DNA of 64,000 nucleotides, taken from positions 3,084,501-3,148,500 of the forward strand of contig NZ_JAZHSH010000001.1 in NCBI RefSeq assembly GCF_040100845.1. The letters run 5' to 3'. The notes below the pieces were generated by a model. It searched no databases. It saw only the letters and a program-made list of their open reading frames with translations, and had not been told where the DNA came from. This stretch comes from Chengkuizengella sp. SCS-71B. GTDB lineage: Bacteria > Bacillota > Bacilli > Paenibacillales > KCTC-33759. The first letter of the stretch is position 1. The number at the start of each line of letters is the position of its first letter. This document shows, in pieces, positions 16,880 to 25,442 of the stretch. Position numbers and translations under genes: made by a program.

Positions 16880-17557
16880 TTATTCTAATTTATCCAACAC
16901 TTTCACTTCTCCATCATTGTATCCAATGATGACTTGATCAACCATATTTACAAACAAGCCATTTTCTACTACTCCAGGTATCATATTTAATTGAGTATGT
17001 AGATGTGATGGGTCTTCAATCAATTCAAAATAACAATCTAAAATATAGTTTCCATTATCAGTAATAAATGGTTCATTCTTTTCTAGTTTTCTTATTTTTG
17101 TTAGACATTTAAATTTTTGTATTTCTCGTTTGGTTGCTTCAAACCCAAACGGGGTAATTTCCACAGGTAGAGAAAATGAACCGAGTTCTTTCACGTACTT
17201 TGATTCATCTGCCACTACTACAAATTTTTCAGAAGCAAATGCCACGATTTTTTCTCTTAGCAATGCGCCTCCTCCACCTTTTATTAGATCTAAAGTTGAA
17301 CTTATTTCATCCGCTCCATCAATGGTAATATCTATATGATTTACATCAGAAAAAGTAATGAGAGGTATATTCATTTCAATTGCTAGTTTTTGGGTGCTCT
17401 TTGAAGTGGGAATTCCCTTAATATTTAAACCATTCTTCACTTTTTCACCAAGCTTTCGTACTACCCAAAATGCTGTAGAACCTGTACCTAACCCAACGAC
17501 CATACCATCTCTTACATGTTCAACTGCTTTTTCTCCTGCTATTTTTTTTGCATTCAT
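16880..17557 (-). CDS. rpiA: Ribose-5-phosphate isomerase A
   Basis: This enzyme interconverts ribose 5-phosphate and ribulose 5-phosphate in the non-oxidative pentose phosphate pathway. The 225 residues show the RpiA signatures. GLGTGSTA is the phosphate loop (22-29), then come TSKSTQKLA, DGADE (about 79-83), KGGGGALLREK with the catalytic glutamate region (about 93-103), and VVADESKYV. The length is typical. Many Bacillales rely on RpiB, so an RpiA in this accessory region may be extra. It is monocistronic with its own ribosome site (GGAGGT before the ATG). Confidence 0.93.
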   Translation of the reverse strand: MNAKKIAGEKAVEHVRDGMVVGLGTGSTAFWVVRKLGEKVKNGLNIKGIPTSKSTQKLAIEMNIPLITFSDVNHIDITIDGADEISSTLDLIKGGGGALLREKIVAFASEKFVVVADESKYVKELGSFSLPVEITPFGFEATKREIQKFKCLTKIRKLEKNEPFITDNGNYILDCYFELIEDPSHLHTQLNMIPGVVENGLFVNMVDQVIIGYNDGEVKVLDKLE

Positions 17558-17616
17558 ATGTACCTCCTGAAGAATTTAATGATAAATTTAATTTACATTT
17601 TGGATTATACTTAATA

Positions 17617-17650
17617 TAAAAAAACAGACCTTTAAATTTATCAAGGTCTG
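17617..17650 (-). terminator. Terminator after the YeeI-type gene
   Basis: On the minus strand CAGACCTT and AAGGTCTG form an 8-bp perfect stem with a 10-base loop, and a run of seven T follows. It lies 14 bases beyond the stop codon of the yeeI-like gene and upstream of rpiA, isolating the two. Confidence 0.85.
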
Positions 17651-17663
17651 CTTTCACCATTTA

Positions 17664-18383
17664 TTATTCCCCAAAATCTACATTGTGATATACTTGTTGA
17701 ACATCTTCTAAATCTTCCAAAGCGTCTATCATTTTTTCAAATTGTTCCAGCACATCTTTTGAAAGTGTTACATCGTTTTGTGCAATCATCGTTATTTCTG
17801 CTACAGTGAATTCAGAAATACCAGCATTTCTGAACGCTTCTTGTACTGCATGGAATTGATCAGGTTCAGCATAAACAATAATTGCACTATCTTCTTCTAA
17901 AATATCACGAACGTCTAGATCTACTTCCATTAATAATTCAAGCACTTCATCTGCTGTTTTCCCTTCTATACCTATAACAGCAGTTTCATCAAACATATAA
18001 GCTACAGATCCACTTACTCCCATATTCCCACCATTTTTATTAAATGCCGAACGTACTTCTGGTGCAGTACGGTTCACGTTATTAGTTAATGCATCTACGA
18101 TGACCATAGATCCATTGGGCCCAAACCCTTCATAACGAAGTTTATCAAAGTTTTCATCTGAACCACCTTTTGCTTTTTCAATGGCACGATCGATGATTGC
18201 TTTTGGTACATTATACGTTTTAGCACGCTCAAGAACGAATTTTAATGCTTGATTTGAGTCAGGATCAGGTTCACCTTGTTTAGCTACGACATAAATCTCA
18301 CGCCCGAATTTTGCATATATTTGACTAGTTTTTGCATCTTTTGATGCTTTTTTTTCTTTAATATTATTCCATTTACGACCCAT
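17664..18383 (-). CDS. yeeI: YebC/PmpR family protein, YeeI type
   Basis: The 239-residue protein starts [18 protein letters not shown], the conserved beginning of Bacillus YeeI. A seven-residue longer start is open but departs from the family. It has the three-domain YebC/TACO1 fold with [13 protein letters not shown] and [16 protein letters not shown] in the middle. YebC relatives have been described as DNA-binding regulators and, more recently, as translation factors that relieve ribosome stalling on proline-rich stretches. The YeeI branch lacks the usual MAGHSKW start. It is monocistronic with a strong terminator. Confidence 0.88.
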   Translation of the reverse strand: MGRKWNNIKEKKASKDAKTSQIYAKFGREIYVVAKQGEPDPDSNQALKFVLERAKTYNVPKAIIDRAIEKAKGGSDENFDKLRYEGFGPNGSMVIVDALTNNVNRTAPEVRSAFNKNGGNMGVSGSVAYMFDETAVIGIEGKTADEVLELLMEVDLDVRDILEEDSAIIVYAEPDQFHAVQEAFRNAGISEFTVAEITMIAQNDVTLSKDVLEQFEKMIDALEDLEDVQQVYHNVDFGE

Positions 18384-18494
18384 AAATGTTTCACTCTCTT
18401 TCATTCTTTAAATCAAATATATTATACCTTATATGGTTCATTTATTGAAATGAATAATGTTGTCAAAAACATTTTAAAAATTTATGAGTTTCAA

Positions 18495-19019
18495 CTAAAA
18501 TTGAATTTCTTTGGCAGCTTTTAATTCAGCAAACCTTCCACCTAAAATACTGTTGTGATGTTCTATAATTTGCTTTGCTTTTAATATTTTTGTGTCAAAT
18601 GTGGAGTGCCCATCCTCTATTAATACATTATTATATCCCAAACTAAAGGCACGTCTACAGGTCGTATCAACACAAAACTCTGATTGCATTCCAACAATAA
18701 TTAGGTTTTCTATTCCTTTTTCTTGCAGATTCTCATGTAAATCTGTTTGGAAGAATGAATCACAGTAATTTTTTTGAATTACCATCTCATTTTCAAGGGG
18801 TGTTATTTTAGGGTGGATTGGCCACCCTTCCTTACCGTCAATTAAATTGGGAGCTTCAGTATGCTGAATAAAAAACACTGGTATATTATTTGAGCGAGCC
18901 CTCGCCAATAATTCTTGGATGTTATGTAATACTTTATCTCCGTTGTACAAACTCCCTCCATCATATGTAAACATTATCACTTGTACATCAATAATTAATA
19001 AAGCTGTCTTATTTTCCAT
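18495..19019 (-). CDS. Isochorismatase-family cysteine hydrolase
   Basis: The 174-residue alpha/beta protein has the family triad. Asp10 is in LLIIDVQ, a lysine lies in the middle region (VIQKNYCDSFF, about 93), and the nucleophile Cys is in GMQSEFCVDTT (about 120), followed by RRAFSLGYNN. Relatives include nicotinamidase and small amidases, but the substrate is not decided. Its ATG overlaps the stop codon of the DinB-like gene by one base (TAATG), so translation is probably coupled. The GGAGGTGGGG site is strong. Confidence 0.88.
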   Translation of the reverse strand: MENKTALLIIDVQVIMFTYDGGSLYNGDKVLHNIQELLARARSNNIPVFFIQHTEAPNLIDGKEGWPIHPKITPLENEMVIQKNYCDSFFQTDLHENLQEKGIENLIIVGMQSEFCVDTTCRRAFSLGYNNVLIEDGHSTFDTKILKAKQIIEHHNSILGGRFAELKAAKEIQF

Positions 19020-19483
19020 TACCCCACCTCCCTTTTCTCATGGTTTAATTTGTTCATGATTTGACTTAAATGGTGTTCATCATGTTCATTTAATTCTTCT
19101 ATAAGATAAAGTAGTGAATTAGGGGTTAATTTCCTAGTTAGATCTTCGTATGATAAATTCAACAGCATTTCGCATAATTTATTTCTAGTTGCATTAAATT
19201 CTTTGATTAGCTCAACCTTTGAATATTTTTTTCTAGCCATTTCATATCCAAGTTGATTAAAAGTATCAAATTCGGGAAATTCCATGTTTTCTCCATTTTT
19301 CACAGCTGGAATTGTATGATCAATGATATATGTATCCCAATTTAATAAATGCCCTATAATTTCACCAATAGATGCTTTCCCTTGTGCAATAGGATCTAAC
19401 CATAGTTGATCAGGTAGTCCATTTAAAGAGGTAACAAATTTAGTAAAATCTCTATACTGTTTAATAATTTCGTTATAATTCAT
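19019..19483 (-). CDS. DinB/YfiT-like four-helix protein
   Basis: The 154-residue protein resembles the DinB superfamily of four-helix metal-binding proteins. Helix 2 carries GEIIGHLLNWDTYI with its conserved His, and the last helix carries ELNEHDEHHLSQIMNKL, the HxxxH-type metal site. Family members act in thiol-dependent transfers (bacillithiol S-transferases) or remain uncharacterised, so a thiol or detoxification role is only possible. It is cotranscribed with the isochorismatase-like gene through a one-base overlap. Confidence 0.75.
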   Translation of the reverse strand: MNYNEIIKQYRDFTKFVTSLNGLPDQLWLDPIAQGKASIGEIIGHLLNWDTYIIDHTIPAVKNGENMEFPEFDTFNQLGYEMARKKYSKVELIKEFNATRNKLCEMLLNLSYEDLTRKLTPNSLLYLIEELNEHDEHHLSQIMNKLNHEKREVG

Positions 19484-19597
19484 AAATCAAATCCCCCTTA
19501 CTTAATATGAATATATTATCATGGGAAACGATATAATTCAAACATACGTTCTGTTTACCCTTTCAACTTTACTTCGTAATATGAAATAAAGTTATTA

Positions 19598-20247
19598 TTA
19601 TTTTACCAAATGATTTATCAGGTCTCTAACTGTTTCAACGTAATAAGTAGGATTGTTATCTAATAATTCTTGTTTACTGCCATAGCCGTATCCAACACCA
19701 ATAGATGCAACTCCGTTATTCTGTGCTCCAATTAAATCATATTTTCGATCACCTATCATGACAATATTACTGGGATTCAATTTTTCTTTTTCAATTAAAT
19801 ATTGGATGACTTCAGTTTTATCTGATCTTGTTCCGTCTAAGTTACTTCCACTTGTAAATCGAAAGTATTTTTTTATATCAAAATGTTCTAGAATTTTTTC
19901 CGCAAAAAGAGTAGGTTTTGAAGTCGCTACATACAACTGTTTATTCTGATTTGTTAATTCCTCCAACAAGTGAATTATTCCATCATATAGTGTTCATTCT
20001 CATATAAACCCTTCTCAGAAAAGTATTCTCTATAATAAGCTACTGCTTCCTTTACCTGTATTTCATCAAATGAGTAAAATTCCATAAAAGATTGATACAG
20101 CGGAGGACCTATAAAAGTTTCTAATTCATTTAAATCTTTCACATCAATATCAAATTTAGCCAAAGCATATTGTATTGACTTTGTTATACCAGTTTTGGGA
20201 TCCGTTAATGTTCCATCTAAGTCAAATAATATTGTGTTATATTTCAT
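19598..20247 (-). pseudogene. HAD phosphatase (phosphoglycolate phosphatase-like) split by a frameshift
   Basis: The N-terminal part (MKYNTILFDLDGTLTDP, ATG at 20247 after AGGTG) is open to about 19975. The rest (LLEELTNQNKQLYVATSKP through VMIGDRKYDLIGA) is open in another frame from about 19990 to 19598. Removing two bases from the run CACTATATGATGG restores a continuous reading, ENEHYDGIIHLLEEL. The intact protein would be a complete HAD of about 216 residues with motifs I-IV. So the gene was interrupted by a two-base AT expansion, either a real recent mutation, a phase-variable site or a sequencing error. Confidence 0.85.
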
Positions 20248-20440
20248 CGTATACACCTGCTTTTCATATTCTCATGTTAGTATATTGTCCCTAGCAAAAT
20301 TCTTCAACTCTATAAACTCAATGACACCTTTACAATTCAGTTACAATCTTTATATCATTTTAATTGAAAATTAATGTAATTTTAAGGTTAACAAACTACA
20401 ATAAGTCTTGTAACAAAAAAAAACCAGGGGGAAACAAAAA

Positions 20441-20665
20441 ATGAAAAAAGCATTACAAATTTTTGCGATTCTAGGAGCTATCACTGTTTTTGCAGCAGCT
20501 TGTACACCACAGGATACAGATGTAGAGCAACAGGAAGAATTTCAAGAAAATGAAGAAATGAATTTTGAAGAAGAAGGTACAGATGAAGATGCTGACGCAG
20601 AAGCTACTGATGAAGAAGATGCAGAAGCTACTGATGAAGAAGATACTGAAGAGTCTACTGAATAA
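20441..20665 (+). CDS. Small acidic lipoprotein
   Basis: The 74-residue protein has a lipoprotein signal peptide ending in the lipobox FAAAC (Cys21), so it should be anchored outside the membrane. The mature part is almost entirely Asp, Glu, Thr and Ala, with a nearly exact repeat ATDEEDAEATDEED near the end. No enzyme domain is possible; polyanionic tails of this kind could bind cations or basic surfaces. A GGGGG-type site precedes the ATG. It is the only plus-strand gene in this area and ends at a strong terminator. Confidence 0.75.
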   Translation: MKKALQIFAILGAITVFAAACTPQDTDVEQQEEFQENEEMNFEEEGTDEDADAEATDEEDAEATDEEDTEESTE

Positions 20666-20860
20666 TTGAAATAAACAGCTGAACAAATTTATATAAACAA
20701 AAAATGATGTGACTTACATTTCACACCTAAATAGTTACTCTAGCTTCACACTAAAACATATGGAATATATTAGAATGTATACATTAAAAATCAGTCATCT
20801 CTTATTCTATAGCTTAGGTTCAGTGAATGTAAGGTGTAATCATTTTTTATATAAATTTAA

Positions 20861-20905
20861 ATAACGATGGTATCTTCTTAAGGAAGACTGCCATCGTTAT
20901 TTTAT
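20861..20905. terminator. Bidirectional terminator
   Basis: ATAACGATGG (20861-20870) pairs perfectly with CCATCGTTAT (20891-20900), with an inner TCTTC/GGAAGA helix and a T-rich tail TTTATT. It lies between the convergent lipoprotein gene and the GDYXXLXY gene. The 190 bases between the lipoprotein stop and this hairpin show nothing else. Confidence 0.75.
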
Positions 20906-20941
20906 TCTACATATAGAATTTAAAATGTTATTAATTTTAAT

Positions 20942-21460
20942 TCAACTTTCCCCGAATTCAATCCTAGAAATTTTCATATTTCCCCATATCGCTTTTTTCA
21001 CAATGACATCAAGTTCTCCTCTTTGCTGCTCAAGTTCTCTACCTTCACCTTCAGGAACATAATACTTTTCTATACCATATTCAACAAAAATGGAATTTGG
21101 TCTAATCTTAGAAACCACTGCCTCAAGGTAAATGTGAGCTTCCACTGCATCCTTAGGTTTAACATGACCAATAGATGCAACTGTATAATAACCCTTTTCT
21201 TCTATTAATCCAATTGTGAGCTTCTCACCTATATCAGGCAAATTAACTTCTTGCCATAGGGTTTTGGGAATGTCATTTATCTCATAATGTAAAATAACGT
21301 AATCTCCGTAAAATAAATCTCTAGGATCAACAGGTACTGTTTTCAAACGTAATTCTTCCCCAAACCATTCCACAGAATAATTGCTGAGAGAAATAGATAA
21401 TAAAAAACAAACTTGTAATATGAGAGCTATGATAAACCAACCTCTTTTTGAAGTTCTCAA
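20942..21460 (-). CDS. GDYXXLXY domain membrane protein
   Basis: The 172-residue protein has an N-terminal membrane helix (residues about 6-24) and then the GDYxxLxY signature, GDYVILHYEI, at about 66-75, which names the family. I place the start at TTG 21460, because GGAGGTGA immediately upstream overlaps the stop of the DUF2157 gene. A reading from ATG 21478 would use the site itself as codons. The GDYXXLXY domain is often encoded next to or fused with DUF2157/DUF4401 proteins, as here. The function is unknown; the pair probably forms a membrane complex. Confidence 0.85.
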   Translation of the reverse strand: MRTSKRGWFIIALILQVCFLLSISLSNYSVEWFGEELRLKTVPVDPRDLFYGDYVILHYEINDIPKTLWQEVNLPDIGEKLTIGLIEEKGYYTVASIGHVKPKDAVEAHIYLEAVVSKIRPNSIFVEYGIEKYYVPEGEGRELEQQRGELDVIVKKAIWGNMKISRIEFGES

Positions 21461-21461
21461 T

Positions 21462-22652
21462 TCAATCACCTCCACCATCGATTAGCCATTTTTCCTTTTG
21501 TTTTTGCAGTATGAAGTAAATTCCAAACAGCAATCCACCACCAAGTATGAATGAAATTGATTTCGGCATAAAATCCCAAGTCAAATTAAGATATGCTACA
21601 AGTGTACTGAACAAAAATGAGAAACTTCCCAAGTTAACAATCATTCTATTTCTTAGCTTAAAACCAAGCCACAATAAATACATTGAAAAGAAATACATCA
21701 TAAATATATAAACAACATCTGTAAATGGAATCAAATAAAAAACTGGAATCATTATGACCCATTCATACCCTGTAAATAATCGATTATTCTTCCACTTAAA
21801 TGCAATTGAAATTAAAGCAATAAGCAAAAAGGTTATAAAATGAAAAGCTGAAAAAGATTCAGAACTTCGATATAAAACCATGAATAATGCAAACATAAAA
21901 AAGAATAATAGACTTAATTTTCGATATATTGAAAAGAAAAAGTCTTTAGGAAAAATATCCGCCAATACATAAAATAAATAAACTGGAACAAGCATCCAAA
22001 ACCAAGAGATATCATAATTTGAAAACAAAAACAATGAGTGAATAAAAACAGAAGTAGATAATAATAAAATAATAACAATATGATGTCTATACTTAAATGC
22101 AAACAAACCTAGACCTATCGCTAGAAAAATAAAGGTAACAAAGCTAAATTGATTATACGTAATCAGACTAATACCTTGTGATAAATTCAAAATCACGAGT
22201 GTTAAATAAAACAGTAATGAACTTCGATATATATAGGTCATTGCTAAACCAGCTAAACCCCAAACGATAAATGAGGTAACATCATTTGCACTTATATGAA
22301 ACATCTGACCAGTTAAAATGATGCCAGCACCAAAGGCAACTACTCCTAATGATATGAAACAATGACCCATAACTAAAGATCCCTTAGCAACCTTTTGTTC
22401 TCCAAATCCGTAAAAACCTAACATTACAATTAAAATAATTAATAATTTTATTGGATTTGAGATTAATGACCAATTAGAGGCAATAAAAGTCAATATCCCT
22501 AATCCGATTAATAAACTAGCTAATATGGGTATTATTTTATAAGAACGTTTATCCTGTTCTGGATACAACTCAAGTATTTGATTGAATTGCTCGTTTGAAA
22601 TAATTTGTTTTTCAACCCATCCTAAACCTTCTTTTTGTAATAATTTTCTCAA
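21462..22652 (-). CDS. DUF2157 multi-pass membrane protein
   Basis: The 396-residue protein has a cytoplasmic N-terminal helical segment of about 40 residues with WVEKQIISNEQFNQILELYP, typical of DUF2157. About a dozen transmembrane helices follow, with IASNWSLISNPIKLL in the first part. It begins with TTG behind GGAGGTG. The stop codon abuts the start of the GDYXXLXY gene. The family is widespread and uncharacterised; it is usually found as the partner of the GDYXXLXY protein. Confidence 0.87.
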   Translation of the reverse strand: MRKLLQKEGLGWVEKQIISNEQFNQILELYPEQDKRSYKIIPILASLLIGLGILTFIASNWSLISNPIKLLIILIVMLGFYGFGEQKVAKGSLVMGHCFISLGVVAFGAGIILTGQMFHISANDVTSFIVWGLAGLAMTYIYRSSLLFYLTLVILNLSQGISLITYNQFSFVTFIFLAIGLGLFAFKYRHHIVIILLLSTSVFIHSLFLFSNYDISWFWMLVPVYLFYVLADIFPKDFFFSIYRKLSLLFFFMFALFMVLYRSSESFSAFHFITFLLIALISIAFKWKNNRLFTGYEWVIMIPVFYLIPFTDVVYIFMMYFFSMYLLWLGFKLRNRMIVNLGSFSFLFSTLVAYLNLTWDFMPKSISFILGGGLLFGIYFILQKQKEKWLIDGGGD

Positions 22653-22675
22653 TGATTACACCTCCTTATAGAATT

Positions 22676-23104
22676 TTAACTCATTTTAAATAAATATACT
22701 CTAATAAATTCATCAATCAACCAATACAAAACTCCAGTTAAACCAGTTACTAATATAACTAAAGGAAATCCATTCACAAATAGTAAACTAATGATTATAA
22801 ATAACATTATATGAAGAAAAAAAGCGATAAATTTACGATTATCTTTATATATTTGATCTGTTACAACATCTGACAAAATCGAAATAGGGATAGCAATAAC
22901 GAACAGTGGGACAACCATAAAAATCATTTGAAATGTTGTTATCAAAGATAAGTTTTCCTTTAATGCATCAATACTCTCACCAAAATAAAGTACATAAATG
23001 GCGAACTCTATAGACAAGATGACAAGTATACTGATTGTGCTTACAATTATTTTTCTTTTTAAAAAATCAAACCCCAAACGTATCCATGATTCACTTTTAG
23101 TCAA
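22676..23104 (-). CDS. Four-helix membrane protein of unknown function
   Basis: The 142-residue protein has four predicted transmembrane segments (about residues 18-37, 55-80, 90-108 and 110-128) and a short basic N-terminus. No family motif is recognised. It is 23 bases upstream of the DUF2157 gene on the same strand, so all three likely form one transcript ending at the 20861 terminator. The GGAGGAG site before its start is good. Confidence 0.65.
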   Translation of the reverse strand: MTKSESWIRLGFDFLKRKIIVSTISILVILSIEFAIYVLYFGESIDALKENLSLITTFQMIFMVVPLFVIAIPISILSDVVTDQIYKDNRKFIAFFLHIMLFIIISLLFVNGFPLVILVTGLTGVLYWLIDEFIRVYLFKMS

Positions 23105-23205
23105 TATTACTCCTCCTTTATTAAGGGGGTGTTTACTGCCCTATCTGGCTACTTGCAAGTCAATATAAAAGCTGTATTTTTTTCTTATATTATAAAAAAA
23201 ATCGA

Positions 23206-23243
23206 AAAAAAAATAGTACTATCTTTTTCTAGTACTATTTTTT
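23206..23243. terminator. Symmetrical intrinsic terminator
   Basis: AAAAATAGTACTA and TAGTACTATTTTT form a near-perfect AT-rich stem around a short T-rich loop, with A and T tracts on both sides. It ends the minus-strand response regulator transcript, 27 bases past its stop codon. Confidence 0.75.
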
Positions 23244-23269
23244 CACAGATTTCTAAGTAATTAAATTTA

Positions 23270-23923
23270 TTAAAACAATCCCATCTCCTTTGCCTTTTCA
23301 GCTGCTTCTTTACTACTTGTTAACTCCAATTTTCGCAGTATGTTACTTACATGATTTTTAACTGTGCGTATGGAAACAACTAAAGTTTCTGATATTTGAG
23401 TTTGTGTTTTCCCTTGATAAATCAAGTTTAGTATCTCAAGTTCAGCAGGTGTGATCAATGCACGCATTTCTTTCACTTTATATTCTTGTTCTAATTTCTT
23501 TAATCGTTTAAATTCTTCTCGAATCTGTTCCGCAGCTTGTGCATTAATAGGAGATTGGTTTTGATAAGCAGAACGAATACAATCGGGGATTTTTTCAAAG
23601 TCTGATTTAATAATATAATCCAGTGCTCCTGCACGAAAAGCACTAAACATCATTTCTTTTTCTTCAAGTGATGTTAGCATAATAATTCTGGCTCCATATT
23701 GCTGACTCATTTCGGCTGTGATTTCAATTCCTTCTATACTATTAGCTAACAAAATATCCATCAAAACAACATCAATTTCCACGGTGCTTATCGCTAACAT
23801 CGCTTCTTCCCTATTTTCCGCTTGTGACACAACCTCTAAATCAGATTCAGCTGATAAAAAAGAAGATAACCCCCTTCTCCAATCTTTATCATCCTCCACA
23901 ATTAAAATTTTTATTTTATCCAT
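23270..23923 (-). CDS. NarL/FixJ-type response regulator
   Basis: The 217-residue protein has a receiver domain (residues 5-120) with acidic pocket EDD at 10-12 and phospho-acceptor Asp at about 57 (VVLMDILLA). The conserved Thr (MLTS) and Lys (YIIKSD) follow. The C-terminal LuxR-type helix-turn-helix, TPAELEILNLIYQGKTQTQI through SIRTVKNHVSNILRKL, is near 155-205. It acts as partner of the sensor kinase immediately upstream (10-base gap). The regulated genes are not evident; the membrane genes downstream are separated by a terminator. Confidence 0.92.
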   Translation of the reverse strand: MDKIKILIVEDDKDWRRGLSSFLSAESDLEVVSQAENREEAMLAISTVEIDVVLMDILLANSIEGIEITAEMSQQYGARIIMLTSLEEKEMMFSAFRAGALDYIIKSDFEKIPDCIRSAYQNQSPINAQAAEQIREEFKRLKKLEQEYKVKEMRALITPAELEILNLIYQGKTQTQISETLVVSIRTVKNHVSNILRKLELTSSKEAAEKAKEMGLF

Positions 23924-23932
23924 ATTCTCTCC

Positions 23933-25279
23933 TTATTTCTTAGGAAATTTTAAGATTACTGAAGTACCTTCATCTCTTATACTTTTGATATCTAGAGAAC
24001 CTCGATGTCTATTCATCACATTATATGCGTAAGCCAAGCCTAATCCAAAATTCATCTTATCCTTCATTTTTGTCGTAAAGAATGGATCCATCACTTTTTT
24101 TAAATGATTTTTGTTTATGCCAAAACCAGTATCTTTTATTTCTAAAACATGAACCTGGGTCATTTCATAACCAATCATCTCAATCTCTCCACCTGCTGGC
24201 ATCGCTTCAATCGCATTCATTATTATATTTTGAATTGTTTCCATCACATGTGTTTTATCACAGATTAAATTAATATTTCCATCTACAGAAGATATGACAT
24301 TGATTTGATTCAAATAAGGCCGTATATTTTCCAATGTTTCATCAATCATAGCTTTAAGGTTATAACTTCCCTTTTTTAAAACTATATCGTGTGTCTGATG
24401 TTGCACTTTTTGAATCATTAGTTGAATATGTGATGTTGCATTTAAAATCACTCCAATATCTTCTTCAAGTTCCTTTTGTTCCGTATTTTGAGCATGTGCT
24501 TTTATTTTATGTCCAAACAATCTCATTTTTCCCACATCATTTTTAATGGCATGATTTAAAATTGCAGTTCCTGATGTGATCGCTTGAAGTGTAATATCTA
24601 ATTTTTTCCGCTCAATAAAAAGCTGCATTCCTAAAAATCCATAATTGAAGATAGCTAAAACAAATACAATTGTACCGTAAATGACAATCCATGTATTGTA
24701 CTTCCACATTCTATAAATATCAAAACTAGGTAAAACATAATTCATAACCAATACAAACAACACCGTTGGTACAATCGATAAACTAGTAAGTATATGATTC
24801 CTTTTTAAATCTGGAAGCTCTTCACGTTTGGATATAATCAAAATACTTCCAAACAAAACATATAAAACCGACCATGATGCTAATAATGGATATAACCCAA
24901 CATCAGTTACAGGATAAGCGGGAGTAAATAACAACATAAGTACAATCGGTAAACATAATATGTACGGGATAATTTTAAACCAACGCTTGTTTACAAATAT
25001 AGGTTGATAATATAAAGAAAATAATATATAGCTATAGGGAATCCCATAATAAGAAAATAGAGAGCAAGTAACTTGGATTCTATATAATATTGTTTGTAAC
25101 ACTTTGGTATCAGATTGCTCTTTTACAAAAGGAAGAAACTGCTCTCCAATTAAAATCGCAATGGCTCCACATCCACCACAAAATAAAAGTGCACTTAACC
25201 AACGGATTGAAATATTTTTTGGATCAAATCTTAATAGTATAAGAGCAATGCCCCAAAGAGCAATCAAAACAAATAACAT
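23933..25279 (-). CDS. Multi-pass membrane sensor histidine kinase
   Basis: The 448-residue protein has about seven to eight membrane helices in the first 230 residues and no extracellular domain, so it may sense a membrane-soluble signal. The phospho-acceptor His lies in ILNHAIKNDVGKM (about 247), and the ATPase domain has the N box (IIMNAIEAMPAG), G1 box (DTGFGI), F box (FFTTK) and G2 box (GLGLAYA). NHAIKN is an unusual H-box compared with the common HELRTPL. It forms an operon with the NarL-type regulator. Confidence 0.9.
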   Translation of the reverse strand: MLFVLIALWGIALILLRFDPKNISIRWLSALLFCGGCGAIAILIGEQFLPFVKEQSDTKVLQTILYRIQVTCSLFSYYGIPYSYILFSLYYQPIFVNKRWFKIIPYILCLPIVLMLLFTPAYPVTDVGLYPLLASWSVLYVLFGSILIISKREELPDLKRNHILTSLSIVPTVLFVLVMNYVLPSFDIYRMWKYNTWIVIYGTIVFVLAIFNYGFLGMQLFIERKKLDITLQAITSGTAILNHAIKNDVGKMRLFGHKIKAHAQNTEQKELEEDIGVILNATSHIQLMIQKVQHQTHDIVLKKGSYNLKAMIDETLENIRPYLNQINVISSVDGNINLICDKTHVMETIQNIIMNAIEAMPAGGEIEMIGYEMTQVHVLEIKDTGFGINKNHLKKVMDPFFTTKMKDKMNFGLGLAYAYNVMNRHRGSLDIKSIRDEGTSVILKFPKK

Positions 25280-25386
25280 ACAAGTTCCACTTCCTCAGTA
25301 CAGTTTCTATTCCTTTTTGTGATTTTACAATATCCAACCAATAAATACCACTCATCCATAAAATAATGCATTTAAGATCTACGTTT

Positions 25387-25418
25387 AAAAACCCTCAACA
25401 TATATGTTGAAGGTTTTT
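25387..25418 (-). terminator. Terminator after trhP2
   Basis: AAAACC-TCAACATATATGTTGA-GGTTTT forms a long near-perfect hairpin with a T tract on the minus strand, 25 bases past the U32 gene stop. The trm/trhP operon should end here. Confidence 0.8.
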
Positions 25419-25442
25419 AATTATCAAAAATTATAAAAAGGA

